Assembly (NCBI RefSeq): GCF_910594005.1
Contig: NC_057834.1
Span: 106,481,650 to 106,545,649 of the forward strand
DNA: 64,000 bases
Source of the DNA: Cervus elaphus
Lineage: Eukaryota > Chordata > Mammalia > Artiodactyla > Cervidae
Reading direction: 5' to 3'
Under the pieces are notes generated by a model. That model made no database searches, had not been told where the DNA came from, and saw only the letters and a list, made by a program, of their open reading frames with translations. Positions 11,581 to 21,619 of the stretch are shown here, piece after piece; position 1 is the first letter of the stretch, and each line of letters starts with the position of its first letter. Made by a program: the position numbers and the translations under genes.

Positions 11581-12329
11581 ATGCATGAAGGACTGTAAGT
11601 AAAGACTACCCTGGAAGGCTCTAGATGCAGGTAAAGATGAGGAAGAAGAAGAGTGCTATCATGAAAGGCTGAGGCACCATCATAAGAAGACTGGACTGAG
11701 CTTACCTTACTACATGGTTGAGAGTCAAACTTAATCAATATTATTTCTATCTGCTACCATCTTGATTCTGGGCCACTAATGACAGGACAACTAGGTATCC
11801 ACAATACGTGTCCGAAAGTAGCATCAGAACATTACAACTCTTCCAAAATAACCCTACCACACCCCAAAGGCATGGGTGATTACCCATGATTTTACAGCTT
11901 ATCCCAACCAACACAAAATCTTAATACCTTGTGACCATCAGAGTAACACTGTAATACCTGTTCACCACAGCTCCCTGCCATCATTCCACTGAGATGCTGA
12001 TCCCATGACAACCAAACAGTGCAGGCAGGTGCTGGACCACTCTGACAGTGGGTCACCACTCATAGGTTCTCTTACACTCTGTCTTTTCTTGAAAACGTAA
12101 TAAAGCACTTCTTGTGTTGGAGGCACAGAATTGGAGTAGCCCCTCTCAGCCCTCTGAGCTCTGCTCTTCCCTATCTATACACACACTCCTGTTGATTTCA
12201 TCCAACCCACAGCTTAATATACTGTCTACATTCAATATTTCTAATGTATGTTTCCAGCCTGACCCTCTCCTCTGGACTATAGGCATCTAACTTACTACAC
12301 ATATCTTTGCTTGGATATCTAAGTTATCT
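11581..12329. other. Unassigned intergenic sequence
   Basis: No gene or recognised repeat. Confidence 0.6.
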
Positions 12330-12740
12330 CAAATTTAACAGTTCCAAAAATGAACTCCTACCTCCTCACCACCGTCACAACTCCAAACCTGCTCTGTCCT
12401 CTTTCAGAAAATGACAACTCAATTGATTGAGCCAAAACCTTAGAATCATTCTTAACGCCTCGATTTTTAATGTACTCCATACTCATACTATCAGCAAGTC
12501 CTACAATCTCTGATTTCAAAATATATCCTCAATCTGACCTATTCCTGTGAGCTTTCAGATATTATTCTGGCCAAAACTCCCACCATCTCTCACATAGATT
12601 GTTGCAATAGATTCTTAACAGGTCCCATATTTCAATTGTGCCCCCTCCAGGTGTAAATCTTTTTTTCCAAAGCATAAAGAGTTATTCTTTTAAAATGTAA
12701 GCCAAATCATGTCAACAGTTTCTGTTTGCTAATGCCACTG
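12330..12740 (+). repeat. L2-like LINE fragment
   Basis: Coding-like remnant in L2 order (cattcttaacgcctcgat, gattgttgcaatagattc, gtaagccaaatcatgtc). Family by recognition only. Confidence 0.5.
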
Positions 12741-12775
12741 GATTGTATACTTAGTGGTTAAATGGCAGGTTTTGT

Positions 12776-12778
<3 letters not shown>

Positions 12779-12820
<42 letters not shown>
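12779..12820. repeat. (TA)21 microsatellite
   Basis: Forty-two bases of alternating T and A. Confidence 0.95.
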
Positions 12821-12821
<1 letters not shown>

Positions 12822-12931
12822 CCTACAACTTTAAAAGTGTGATAACATAATAACAAAAACCATTGAATTGTATGCTTTAAACAGGGGATTTATATCTCAA
12901 TGTGAGATTATACATATATGTGTGTATGTGC

Positions 12932-13127
12932 ATTAGTTGCTCAGTCATATCCAACTCTTTGTGATCCCACAGCCTACCAGCTTCATCTGTCCATGGGATT
13001 TCTCATGCAAGAATACTAGAGTGGGTAGCCATTCCCTTCTCCAGGGGATCTTCCCAACCCAGGGATTGAATTCGGGTATCCTGCATTGCAGGCAAATTGT
13101 TTATAGTCTAAGCCACCAGGGAAGCCC
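12932..13127 (-). mobile_element. Bov-tA SINE
   Basis: Reverse Bov-tA ending gccaccagggaagccc. Confidence 0.9.
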
Positions 13128-13658
13128 ATACATACATAGGTAAGTTAACTATATCTCAACAAAGCTGTTTAAAAATGTCCTGGATAAAATAGAACAATTT
13201 TTAAATTATTGAAACATTTTAATAAAAAGATAGTGTCTCATCAGATCTCCCTTATTAGAGCCACTTTTGAGTTCATTGGAGAGCTAAAACGGGCTTTTCT
13301 CAGAGATTGATGGATAATCGGTCTGTTTAAACATCCAAGAGTGAAACCAAATTCACTTTTTAACTTGTGAAATATGTGCTGCAAAAAGAAACCTCATACC
13401 CATTAGCATCGCTTCCTATTCTCCATCTCACTCTGCCCAGTTTCTAAGAATTTTAGTATTCTGGACATTTCATGTAAAATGGTCATACGCTATATGATCT
13501 TTTCTCTAGCTTCCTTCAGAAAGCATAACATTTTTGAGATTTATCCATTTCATAGCCTGTATCCGTACTTCATTTCCACTTTTTGATCATTATGAATAAT
13601 GCCCCTAGAAACATTCATGAACTAGTTTTTGTGCAGACCTATGTTTTCATTTCTCAGG

Positions 13659-13659
<1 letters not shown>
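13128..13659. other. Unassigned AT-rich sequence
   Basis: The part 13,440-13,650 may be old reverse L1 (tttatccatttcatagcctg). Confidence 0.45.
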
Positions 13660-13704
<45 letters not shown>

Positions 13705-13812
13705 TTTTTACACTTTTACACTTACACACACATATATATGTGTGTATATACACTTTTACACTTATACATATATATATATATATGAAAGTGTAAAAAGTGT
13801 TATTCACTCAGT
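13660..13812. repeat. TA repeats inside an imperfect palindrome
   Basis: (TA)n at 13,663-13,700 and 13,768-13,783. Two acacttttacac-type words (13,710-13,722 and 13,749-13,761) face gtgtaaaaagtgt at 13,788-13,800, giving inverted arms around the TA tract. Confidence 0.8.
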
Positions 13813-14001
13813 TATGTCCGATTCTGTGTGACCCCATGGACTGTAGCCTACCAGGCTCCTCTGTCCATGGAATTCTCCAGACAAGAATACTGGAGTGGGT
13901 AGCTATTCCCTTCTCCAGAGGATCTTGCCAACCCAGGGATCAAACCCAGGTCTCCTGCATTGCAGGCAGATTCTTTACCATTTGACCACCAGGGAAGCCC
14001 A
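13797..14001 (-). mobile_element. Bov-tA SINE
   Basis: Reverse Bov-tA, from agtgttattcactcagttatg to accaccagggaagccc, next to a TA-rich palindromic tract. Confidence 0.9.
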
Positions 14002-14049
14002 TATGTAATGGTTTACATAGTTATTTCTCCGAAGAAGATACATGAGTGG

Positions 14050-14335
14050 CTGATAAGCACATGATAAGCTCATTCAACGTCATTAGGGAAATACAGATCA
14101 AAACCACAGTGAGATTACCATACACCTACTAGAATAGCTACAGTTTTTAAAAGACATACAGTTGAAGTATTGCCGAAAATGTGGACAAAATGAAATCCTT
14201 ATACATTGCTGGTGGGAATGAATAATGCTGTAGCGATTTTGGTAAACAATCTGGAAGTTCCTCAAAGTCTTTAACACAAAGTGGTCACATAACCCCACAA
14301 TTCCACTCCTAGGTATGTATTTCTAATTGGATTAT
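14050..14335 (+). mobile_element. L1 3'-terminal ORF2 fragment
   Basis: The segment matches the end of L1 ORF2 (cattgctggtgggaatg, ccacaattccactcctagg). Confidence 0.7.
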
Positions 14336-14570
14336 TTGCCTTTTTATTATTAAACAATGAGTCCTTTATGACTCAGAATCCTTTATCAGGTATAGGGATA
14401 AATATTTTCTCCTATCCTGTAGACTGTCATATCACTTTCTCATAGCGTCATTTGAAACACAAAGTTTTTAATTTGGTTGAAGTCCAATTTCCATTATTCT
14501 GTTTGATTCTCTGAGTAGTACTTAATTCTCATTCTATGAAATGTTTTAGGGCCATTTCTTTACTCGGTGC
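14336..14570 (-). mobile_element. Old L1 fragment, opposite orientation
   Basis: Reads as reverse-complement L1 (tttatcaggtatagggataaatattttctcc, then the cacaaagtttttaatttgg region). It abuts a plus-strand L1 fragment. Confidence 0.6.
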
Positions 14571-15225
14571 TCTGAAATTTTAAGATCACATAGAATCATA
14601 TGGCTCTTTTACATGCGTTGTGTTGGATACTCAGTAAGCCTTTTGTCTGGAGACTAATGTCCTATAATCTGGGGAAACGTGGGTGTGAAAGCTCATGTGT
14701 GTATATTGCACACGTGTGTGTGTAATCCCTCTCACAATGGAATTTCCCTTCTTTATTCATCATGGTTAAGAAGGATACATTTGAAAACTGATTATGAGAT
14801 CTGTGTGCAAGAGTAGAAGGGAACTCTGGATTTCTCTGTAGATTTCTATTAAATCCTCCAGTTTAAGTATCAAGCCTCTCCTTCATGGTCCATCAATGCC
14901 TGATGTTGTCAAGTTTGGAAGCTTTCTGGTTCAGTTTCTCTGCAGAGCAAACATCCTGAAATCTTCCAGGATAAAAAAGGGGTAAATAAATGCCTGCCTG
15001 CAAAGGATGATAGAATTTTATTACAGTCTACAAACAGAAAGAATACAAAATTCTTCCTAACTTCATGCATCACCCTCCTTTCTTAGTTCCTGGTCATTCC
15101 ATTTTTAGAGCTTTCCAAGATTCTGCAATGTGAGTTGAAGTTGCTTTTTGCTGTCATTTCCCTGGTGTTCTGCTCTCATCTCTCTGCTGACACCTCCACC
15201 TTCTTTGCCTCAGTGGGTTGTGCAT
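14571..15225. other. Unassigned intergenic sequence
   Basis: Nothing recognised. Confidence 0.6.
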
Positions 15226-15442
15226 GTGCTCGGTCACTTCAGTCATGTCCAACTCTTTGTGACCGTATGGACTATAGCCTGCTAGGCTCCTCTGTCCGTG
15301 GGATTCTCCAGGCAAGAATACTCGAGTGGGTTGCCATGCCCTCCAACAGGGGCTCTTCCTAACCCAGGGAATGAACACGTGTCTCCTGCATTCCTCCACT
15401 GCAGGCAGGATTCGTTACCCACTGAACCACCTGGAAAGCCAG
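15226..15442 (-). mobile_element. Bov-tA SINE
   Basis: Reverse Bov-tA, from gctcggtcacttcagtcatg to gaaccacctggaaagcc. Confidence 0.88.
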
Positions 15443-15446
15443 ATCC

Positions 15447-15482
15447 TCTAACCTGGGTACTTTCAGCATGCTTAGCCCTAAG
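15447..15482 (+). repeat. Inverted-repeat cluster, copy 1
   Basis: ctaacctgggtactttcagc followed by atgcttagccct. Same orientation as copy 3 (15,919-15,960), opposite to copy 2 (15,552-15,596). Confidence 0.82.
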
Positions 15483-15516
15483 AAACAACTTTAAATAATT
15501 GTTTTGGTTTTAACCC

Positions 15517-15596
15517 ACTGTTTTCCCTTATTTTATTTTCTCTCAGCATTTTTAAGGGCCACGCATGCTGAAAGCACCTGAGTTAGGGTCTTCTGG
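15517..15596 (-). repeat. Inverted-repeat cluster, copy 2 (long arm)
   Basis: Its reverse complement matches 15,917-15,996 over about 80 bp with few differences (gggaaaacagtggg end; agcatgcgtggccctt core). Part of it also pairs with copy 1, forming a hairpin-capable unit with about 70 bp between arms. Confidence 0.85.
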
Positions 15597-15916
15597 CTTG
15601 GGTTCACTCATGCAATCTGAGGCAAACAGTTGAAGTATTGAACAGTTGAACAAGAATGATGGGGGTCTGTAGCAGCTGTGGGTAGTCCAGGCATCTCTCC
15701 GCAAAGAGTCTTAGGGCTTCTCCCTCTGGTCTCTCTACATGGGTCACTTTGGTGGCCTGAATGTGATAGGACTTCCTGCCTGGTGACTCAGGGCTGAAGG
15801 ACAAATGTCCTGAGAGCCAAGCAGAAGCTGCATTGCCTCTCACAACCCGGCTTCACCAAGGGCTACTTCAGTTTCCTCTATGGTTCCACCGGTTACCAGA
15901 TCCAAGAAGGGAAATA

Positions 15917-15996
15917 GACCCTAACCTGAGTGCTTTCAGCATGCTTGGCCCTTAAAAACGCTGGGAGAAAATAAAATAAGGGAAAGTAGTGGGTTG
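15917..15996 (+). repeat. Inverted-repeat cluster, copy 3 (long arm)
   Basis: Inverted partner of 15,517-15,596. Its right end touches a short BovB 3' end. Confidence 0.85.
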
Positions 15997-16080
15997 GTGA
16001 TGGACAGGGAAGCCTGGCATGCTGTAGTCCACGGGGTTACAAAGAGTTGGACATGACTGAGCGACTGAACTGAACTGAAC
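15993..16080 (+). mobile_element. Very short BovB 3' end
   Basis: Only the last 90 bp are present, ending ctgaactgaactgaac. Its left edge touches an arm of the inverted repeat at 15,917-15,996. Confidence 0.75.
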
Positions 16081-16819
16081 CCCTTAATGGAGAGAGATTA
16101 GAGAATTCAGAGTCATGTTTTGAACTGCTACATTCCTTTGAAAAGTGTCTTTATTTTCTTATTTCTTTTCAAAGAGAGGAGATCAGAAACAGCTGTCATT
16201 CAGACAGTGACGACAAGCTGCCAGCCTTTGAAACAGCAGGTAATGTGAAATTCGAATTAATTAGCATTTAGAAAACCTGTGCAGAGTGTCACACCAATGC
16301 AAAGGAAATGCATGTTGTTCCTTGAAAATTTTATCACCTATTAGTTTAAATAAAAAGACAAAAGCATAGCCAAAATTTTGAAGCAAAAAATTTAAAAAAA
16401 AAACAGTTCCCTACTCTTTTTCTAAATTACTAAACTCATCTGTGTAAATTCAAATGTAACATAGGTGAAAAACATGCCTGCATTATTGAGTTCAGGAACA
16501 CAAAATAATTTCAGATTCATGTGGGACGTTCAATATAAAATTGCATGTGACCATGTCCAGGGCTGACCCATACAATGACTCTGCAGGAATTTGGGAGTTT
16601 TTGTCCTATTTTTATTTTCTTTTATGCTTTTTATCTGGAAATAATTTCAAGCCTACAGAAGAGTGGTAAGAATAAAAGACAGTTCACACACAGAGCGATC
16701 AATGGACATGCTCGTGAGCATCAGGTAGAGAAGGTGCCTGGACTCTGACGCAGAGGACAGCCAGCCACCCACCGCTGTAAATAGTTTGGCTTGTTCACAC
16801 ATGACCTATTCATCATTTG
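16081..16819. other. Unassigned AT-rich sequence
   Basis: Around 16,630-16,680 a short stretch (ggaaataatttcaagcctac) may be an old L1 3' remnant. Confidence 0.5.
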
Positions 16820-17215
16820 TGCTCTCGCATCCACGAAGAGCAACTAGGACCAACCAGTGGAGAGCTCTTCCTGGACCTCCCTAGGGTTTTTCTCCAACTG
16901 GATGACCTTGCTTATTCCTCTCACTTCTCTGACTACACAAAAGTTGAGGCTCTTCCAGTTGCTGAATCCACTTTCTCTGTCATGGTACTATCTACCTGAA
17001 CCTCTTCCTCTAAAGCAAAGTGAACCATTTGCTTGCTTACTGTATTACCTGAATGCACATAATCATTTTCATGCAAACCAAGGACAGATACAAGAGGGAC
17101 CATATCTGGTTCACTGCTTTAACTCGAGGGCTGGGGGCACTGGGTGGGGCCTAATGGACCATTAGGACCTCAACACCTATTTGTTGGATGAATGAATATG
17201 TGAATAAATGGTGGG
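16820..17215 (+). repeat. Possible L2-like fragment
   Basis: The end ttgttggatgaatgaatatg resembles the L2 3' terminus; the rest is weak. Confidence 0.35.
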
Positions 17216-18234
17216 TCCCAGTGTATATTCCCTATATATTGCTTGCATATCTGTATGCATAATACATGCTGCTACATAATGAGTACTCAGAAAAGAACTA
17301 GTCTGTCTTCTGGAGCTGCTTCTGGTTTCCATTGCCATTGTCCTCTCTGGTTGTGCCTGCCTCTCTGAGCAGCAGTCTCCTCCCTCCCAGAAAGGGTTCT
17401 TCCTAATACCCCTCTCAGCTGGCCTCACTGTCTCCAACACCAATTAAACAACGCCTGATAACTTCACCTGGCATCCTACATGTTGGCATCTGGATTCCCC
17501 CACCCCTAACAAGTCCCATGCCTCCTCTTGAATCTGCCACTGCTAAGCACCAGCTGATGATTGCCCAGACAGAAGCCATCTGCTGGTTATTAAGGAAAGT
17601 TAAATAAGCAAAGGAGCTCCAGGGAAGTTCAACAAAAAAAGATCAACATATGCATAGAGAATTGGCAACCGGTTGGCCCCTCTGACACCAGGTTCGTTAT
17701 GGCTGTGTTAAGCATGCTTCACTCAAGATGGCTCAGCTTATTGGTTCACGGGAAGCTCTTCTGATGCAGCCTGCCCTCATCCCCCTGCCTAATGCAAAAG
17801 CAGCCCCATAGCACTTCATTATAACACATCTGTCATTCATTCTGTCTGAACCACAGTCTCATTAGGGGCTAGGGTGGGCCTCGTTAAGGGCACCAGTTTG
17901 TTCAATCTGTAGAGTACTTTTTAAACTTTGTACTGGAAGAGTCAGTCAATGAACAAAGTATTGTTCCTGTTCTCATGAAGATTGTGTGTGTGTGTGTTAG
18001 TCACTCAATCATGAAGATTATAATGTAGATTTAAAAGCATGGTCTGTGTGACAAAGATGGGACACAAGGTATAAGATCCAGTCCAATGTTGTTCTCAGAA
18101 GTTAATAAGGATCGAAACCAAGAATGTCAAAACCAACACTTAAAAGCTGAGCCAAAGCCATGATGCTAAGCCAAGGGCCAAAAGTTAGCTGGACATGGCA
18201 TGGAAACAGCAAGGTCAGGAGACAGGCCAGTGAA
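17216..18234. other. Unassigned intergenic sequence
   Basis: A short (GT)n occurs at 17,984-17,999, next to a few bases of Bov-tA-like sequence. No gene. Confidence 0.6.
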
Positions 18235-18371
18235 AGTGAAAGTCAGGTTGCTCAGTCGTGTCTGACTCTTTGCGACCCCATAGACTGTAGCCCACCAGAC
18301 TCCGTCCATGGGATTTTCCAGGCAAGAGTACTGGAGTGGGTTGTCATTTCCTTCTCCAGGAGGATCCCAAA
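18235..18371 (-). mobile_element. Bov-tA/Bov-A fragment
   Basis: Only the Bov-A body is present (gtcaggttgctcagtcgtg to ccttctccaggaggatccc); the tRNA head is missing. Confidence 0.8.
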
Positions 18372-18879
18372 TGATGAAAGTAGTGCTGAAGCTCTTTGAG
18401 TTTACTTTTAATGGCTATGCATTTCCTGGTACACAGAGAGGTCAGAATGGTTCTTAAGGAACAGGGCAGGGCTCATTCACATGTTCATTTATTCAGTATT
18501 TGTTCATTAACTACAATGCACTAGACTATATGTCATGTGATCTAAGAGGTAAGGGAGATACATAAGACCCAAGCCCTGGTACAGGATTCCAGCAGGGTTA
18601 TATGAAAGATAAAAGCCCTATACACTAACTGAAATAGTAAGACACTAAGGGAAACTTCTGATTTAGTTATCTGAAATAGAGACAATGTTTTGCTTTATTT
18701 TTTAGTGTGAAAGACCTTAAGAAAAATGCTATAGGATAAGTTGGATGACTGTTTATTTCAAGCTTAGGAAAATAAAAAAAGGTAGCACTGTTTTCTGGGC
18801 CTTAAAGCCATGTGGAAATTGGACATACCAAACATGTAGTCAGGAAAATCTTTAGAGATAAATTAAAATGAAATCATAA
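18372..18879. other. Unassigned intergenic sequence
   Basis: The part near 18,485-18,620 may be an L2-like remnant. No gene. Confidence 0.5.
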
Positions 18880-18956
18880 AGCAGTGCACTGTGGTGGGAA
18901 AGAACATGAACATGGCAGTCTAATCCTGGCCCTGCCACTTAGCTGCTGAGTGACCT

Positions 18957-18971
18957 TGGGCAAGTTATTTA
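18957..18971. repeat. Target-site duplication of nested L1, left
   Basis: Identical 15 bases (tgggcaagttattta) recur at 20,075-20,089 around the L1/BovB block. Confidence 0.88.
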
Positions 18972-20074
18972 TTTTTTTTAATTGGAATAAAGTTGCTTTA
19001 TGATGTTGTGTTAGCTTCTGCTGTGCAAAAATGTGAATTAGCTGTAAGTGCAGATGTGTCTCCCTCATGAGCCTCCCTCCTGCCCACCCCTCCAGGTCAT
19101 CACAGAGCACTCAGCTGGGCTCCCTGTGCTACAGAGCAGCTTCCCATTAGCTAGCTATTTCACACGTGATAGTGTGTACATGGCAACGATCCTCGCTCAA
19201 TTCACCCCGCCCTTCCCCACCCTTCTGTGTCCACAAGTCCACATTCTAGGTCTGCATCTCTATTTCTGTGCTGCAAATATGTTCAGCAGCACTATTTTTC
19301 TAGATTATATATATATTCTGATATATATTTGTTTTTCTTTCTGACTTACTTCACTCTGTATGACAGACTCTAGGTTCATTCACATCATACAAATGACCCA
19401 ATTTCATCCCTTTTTATGGCTGAGTAATATTCCATTGTATATATGTACCACATCTTCATCTATTCATCTGTCAGTGGACATCTAGGTTGCTTCCATGTCC
19501 TGGCTACTGTAAATAGTGCTGCAATGAACACTGAGATACGTGTGTCTTTTTTAATTATGGTTTTCTAAGCAGAGACATTACTTTGCCAACAAAGGTCCGT
19601 CTAGTTAAGGCTATGGTTTTTCCAGTGGTCAGGTATGGACGTGAGAGTTGACTGTGAAGAAAGCTGAGTGCTGAAGAATTGATGCTTTTGAACTGTGGTG
19701 TTGGAGAAGACTCTTGAGAGTCTCTTGGACTGCAAGGAGATCCAACCAGTCCATCCTGAAGGAGATCAGTCCTGGGTGTTCACTGGAAGGACTGATGATG
19801 AAGCTGAAACTCCAATATTTTGGCCACCTCATGCGAAGAGTTGACTCATTGGAAAAGACCCCGATGCTGGGAGGGATTGGGGGCAGGATAAGAAGGGGAC
19901 AACAGAGGATGAGATGGCTGGATGGCATCACCGACTCGATGGACATGAGTTTGAGTAAACTCTGGGAGTTGGTGATGGACAGGGAGGCCTGGCATGCTGC
20001 GATTCATGGGGTCGCAAGGAGTCGGACATGACTGAGCGACTGAACTGAACTGAACTGAACTGAAGAGTATACGG
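18972..20074 (-). mobile_element. L1 3' fragment, interrupted by BovB, inserted in a MIR
   Basis: The L1 parts are 18,972-19,563 and 20,066-20,074. The T run at 18,972 is its poly(A). The 15-bp target duplication tgggcaagttattta is found at 18,957-18,971 and 20,075-20,089, and both copies are MIR sequence. The order of events is MIR, then L1, then BovB. Confidence 0.85.
19564..20065 (+). mobile_element. 5'-truncated BovB 3' end inserted in an L1 fragment
   Basis: It reads gagacattactttgccaac through the connection domain to the ctgaactgaactgaactgaa tail. It interrupts an L1 remnant about 10 bp from that element's truncation point (see 18,972-20,074). Confidence 0.88.
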
Positions 20075-20089
20075 TGGGCAAGTTATTTA
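20075..20089. repeat. Target-site duplication of nested L1, right
   Basis: Second copy of the 15-base duplication; the MIR resumes immediately after it with acctccccatgcttccg. Confidence 0.88.
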
Positions 20090-20149
20090 ACCTCCCCATG
20101 CTTCCGTTTCCTCAGTTGGAGTGGAGATTGTTTGCAAAAGTGGCTGTAA

Positions 20150-20640
20150 CATTCCCTCCCATACTCTTTGTAAAGTGACTTTGCCACTCTTCCCTTAAAA
20201 GGAGGACTCTGATGCCTCCCTTCAATTTGGCTGGTTACCTGTTTTGGCCAACAGAATGTCACAAAGACAAAGCTGTCCCACTCAAGCCTTGCACCTTAAG
20301 CCTTGCAGTGCTTGCTTTCACCCTCTTGAAAGCCAGCCACCACAGAAAGAAACTCAAGCCAGACTATCGAGAGGTTGCAGACCACGTGGAGAGAGAGGCC
20401 ATGTGGTGCAGGATCAAGCTGCCTCATAGACAGCCAGCATAAGGCTTCAGAGGTTGTGAGAAATGACCTTGGATATCCCTGTCTCAATCAAGCCCCTGCA
20501 GGCAGCACCACATGGAACCAGGACAAACATTCTTGCTGAGCTCTTAAAGTTCAAAGTCCTGACCCATAGAATTAAGAACAATCAATGGGCTATTGTTCTA
20601 AACCCCTATCTTGGAGGATGATTTAGATACCTGCTATAGC
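20150..20640 (+). repeat. MLT1-type (MaLR) LTR, old
   Basis: The order ggccaacagaatgtcac, gaggccatgtggtgcagg, catagacagccagcataag, ctgacccatagaattaag, then a diverged 3' end fits an MLT1 LTR. Very decayed. Confidence 0.5.
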
Positions 20641-20712
20641 TGGACAGAGAAGCCTGGTGGGCTGCAGTCCATGGGTTCACAAAGAACCAGACACTACGGA
20701 ATGTCTGAGCAC
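20640..20712 (+). mobile_element. Bov-A/BovB end fragment
   Basis: Seventy bases from ctggacagagaagcctggtg to atgtctgagcac, followed by a short CA run, at the end of an old LTR. Confidence 0.65.
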
Positions 20713-21246
20713 ACACACACAAAACTGGTCAACAGCCCAATTATCTAACTCATTTTGTGTATACGTCATAGAGCAAATGAGAAACAGCTTCACAAATTCC
20801 AAGGGCTAGGAGCTAGATATAGGAGTTGAGGACCTACATGTCATTGGAATAGCTGAGGGAGCAAATGTCAGACTCAGCCCAAAGAACTGAAATGGGTAGT
20901 TCAATAGAGCTTGTGAGAAAGTTGATGAAGATCTCCAAAAAGTCCCCACCAATTGTGTCAGTCTGTAGCAGAAAATCAAAGGGTCTCAAGAGCTTTTGGA
21001 AAACCTGAGAACCCTTTACCTGCCTTTGCTCATGACTTCAGCTGACTCTTGCTTTTCCCTCCCTTTCACCTTCCAAATCTTCTACTGATGATGCTCAGCA
21101 GCCAGTTGAAACCCCACAGGAAGGGAATTCTAGTAAATGAAACCCATGGATTCTTACAGTCCTTAGATGGAGTGCTAGTGAAGTCAAGTTGACAACAGAA
21201 CATGCAGCCCAAGGAGCATGGCATTCATTTTTAGAAAGTCTTGATT
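20713..21246. other. Unassigned sequence left of the full-length L1
   Basis: No gene or recognised repeat. Confidence 0.6.
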
Positions 21247-21263
21247 CTCCCATTCAGTTTCTT
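21247..21263. repeat. L1 target-site duplication, left copy
   Basis: Seventeen bases, ctcccattcagtttctt, identical to the copy at 28821-28837. Because the element is on the minus strand this is the copy next to the poly(A) tail. Confidence 0.93.
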
Positions 21264-21619
21264 TTTTTTTTTTTTTTTTTAATTTTTTTATTAGTTGGAG
21301 GCTAATTACTTCACAACATTTCAGTGGGTTTTGTCATACATTGATATGAATCAGCCATAGATTTACACTTATTCCCCATCCCGATCCCCCCTCCCACCTC
21401 CCTCTCCACCCGATTCCTCTGGGTCTTCCCAGTGCACCAGGCCGGAGCACTTGTCTCATGCATCCCACCTGGGCTGGTGATCTGTTTCACCATAGATAGT
21501 ATACATGCTGTTCTTTTGAAACATCCCACCCTCACCTTCTCCCACAGAGTTCAAAAGTCTGTTCTGTATTTCTGTGTCTCTTTTTCTGTTTTGCATATAG
21601 GGTTATCGTTACCATCTTT

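Larger units (their letters stand above)
18880..20150 (+). repeat. MIR, split by L1 and BovB
   Basis: First part is 18,880-18,971 (ctgccacttagctgctgag, gaccttgggcaag). The rest resumes at 20,075 (ttatttaacctccccatgc, tttcctcagttggagtgg). The insert between them is described separately. Confidence 0.75.
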
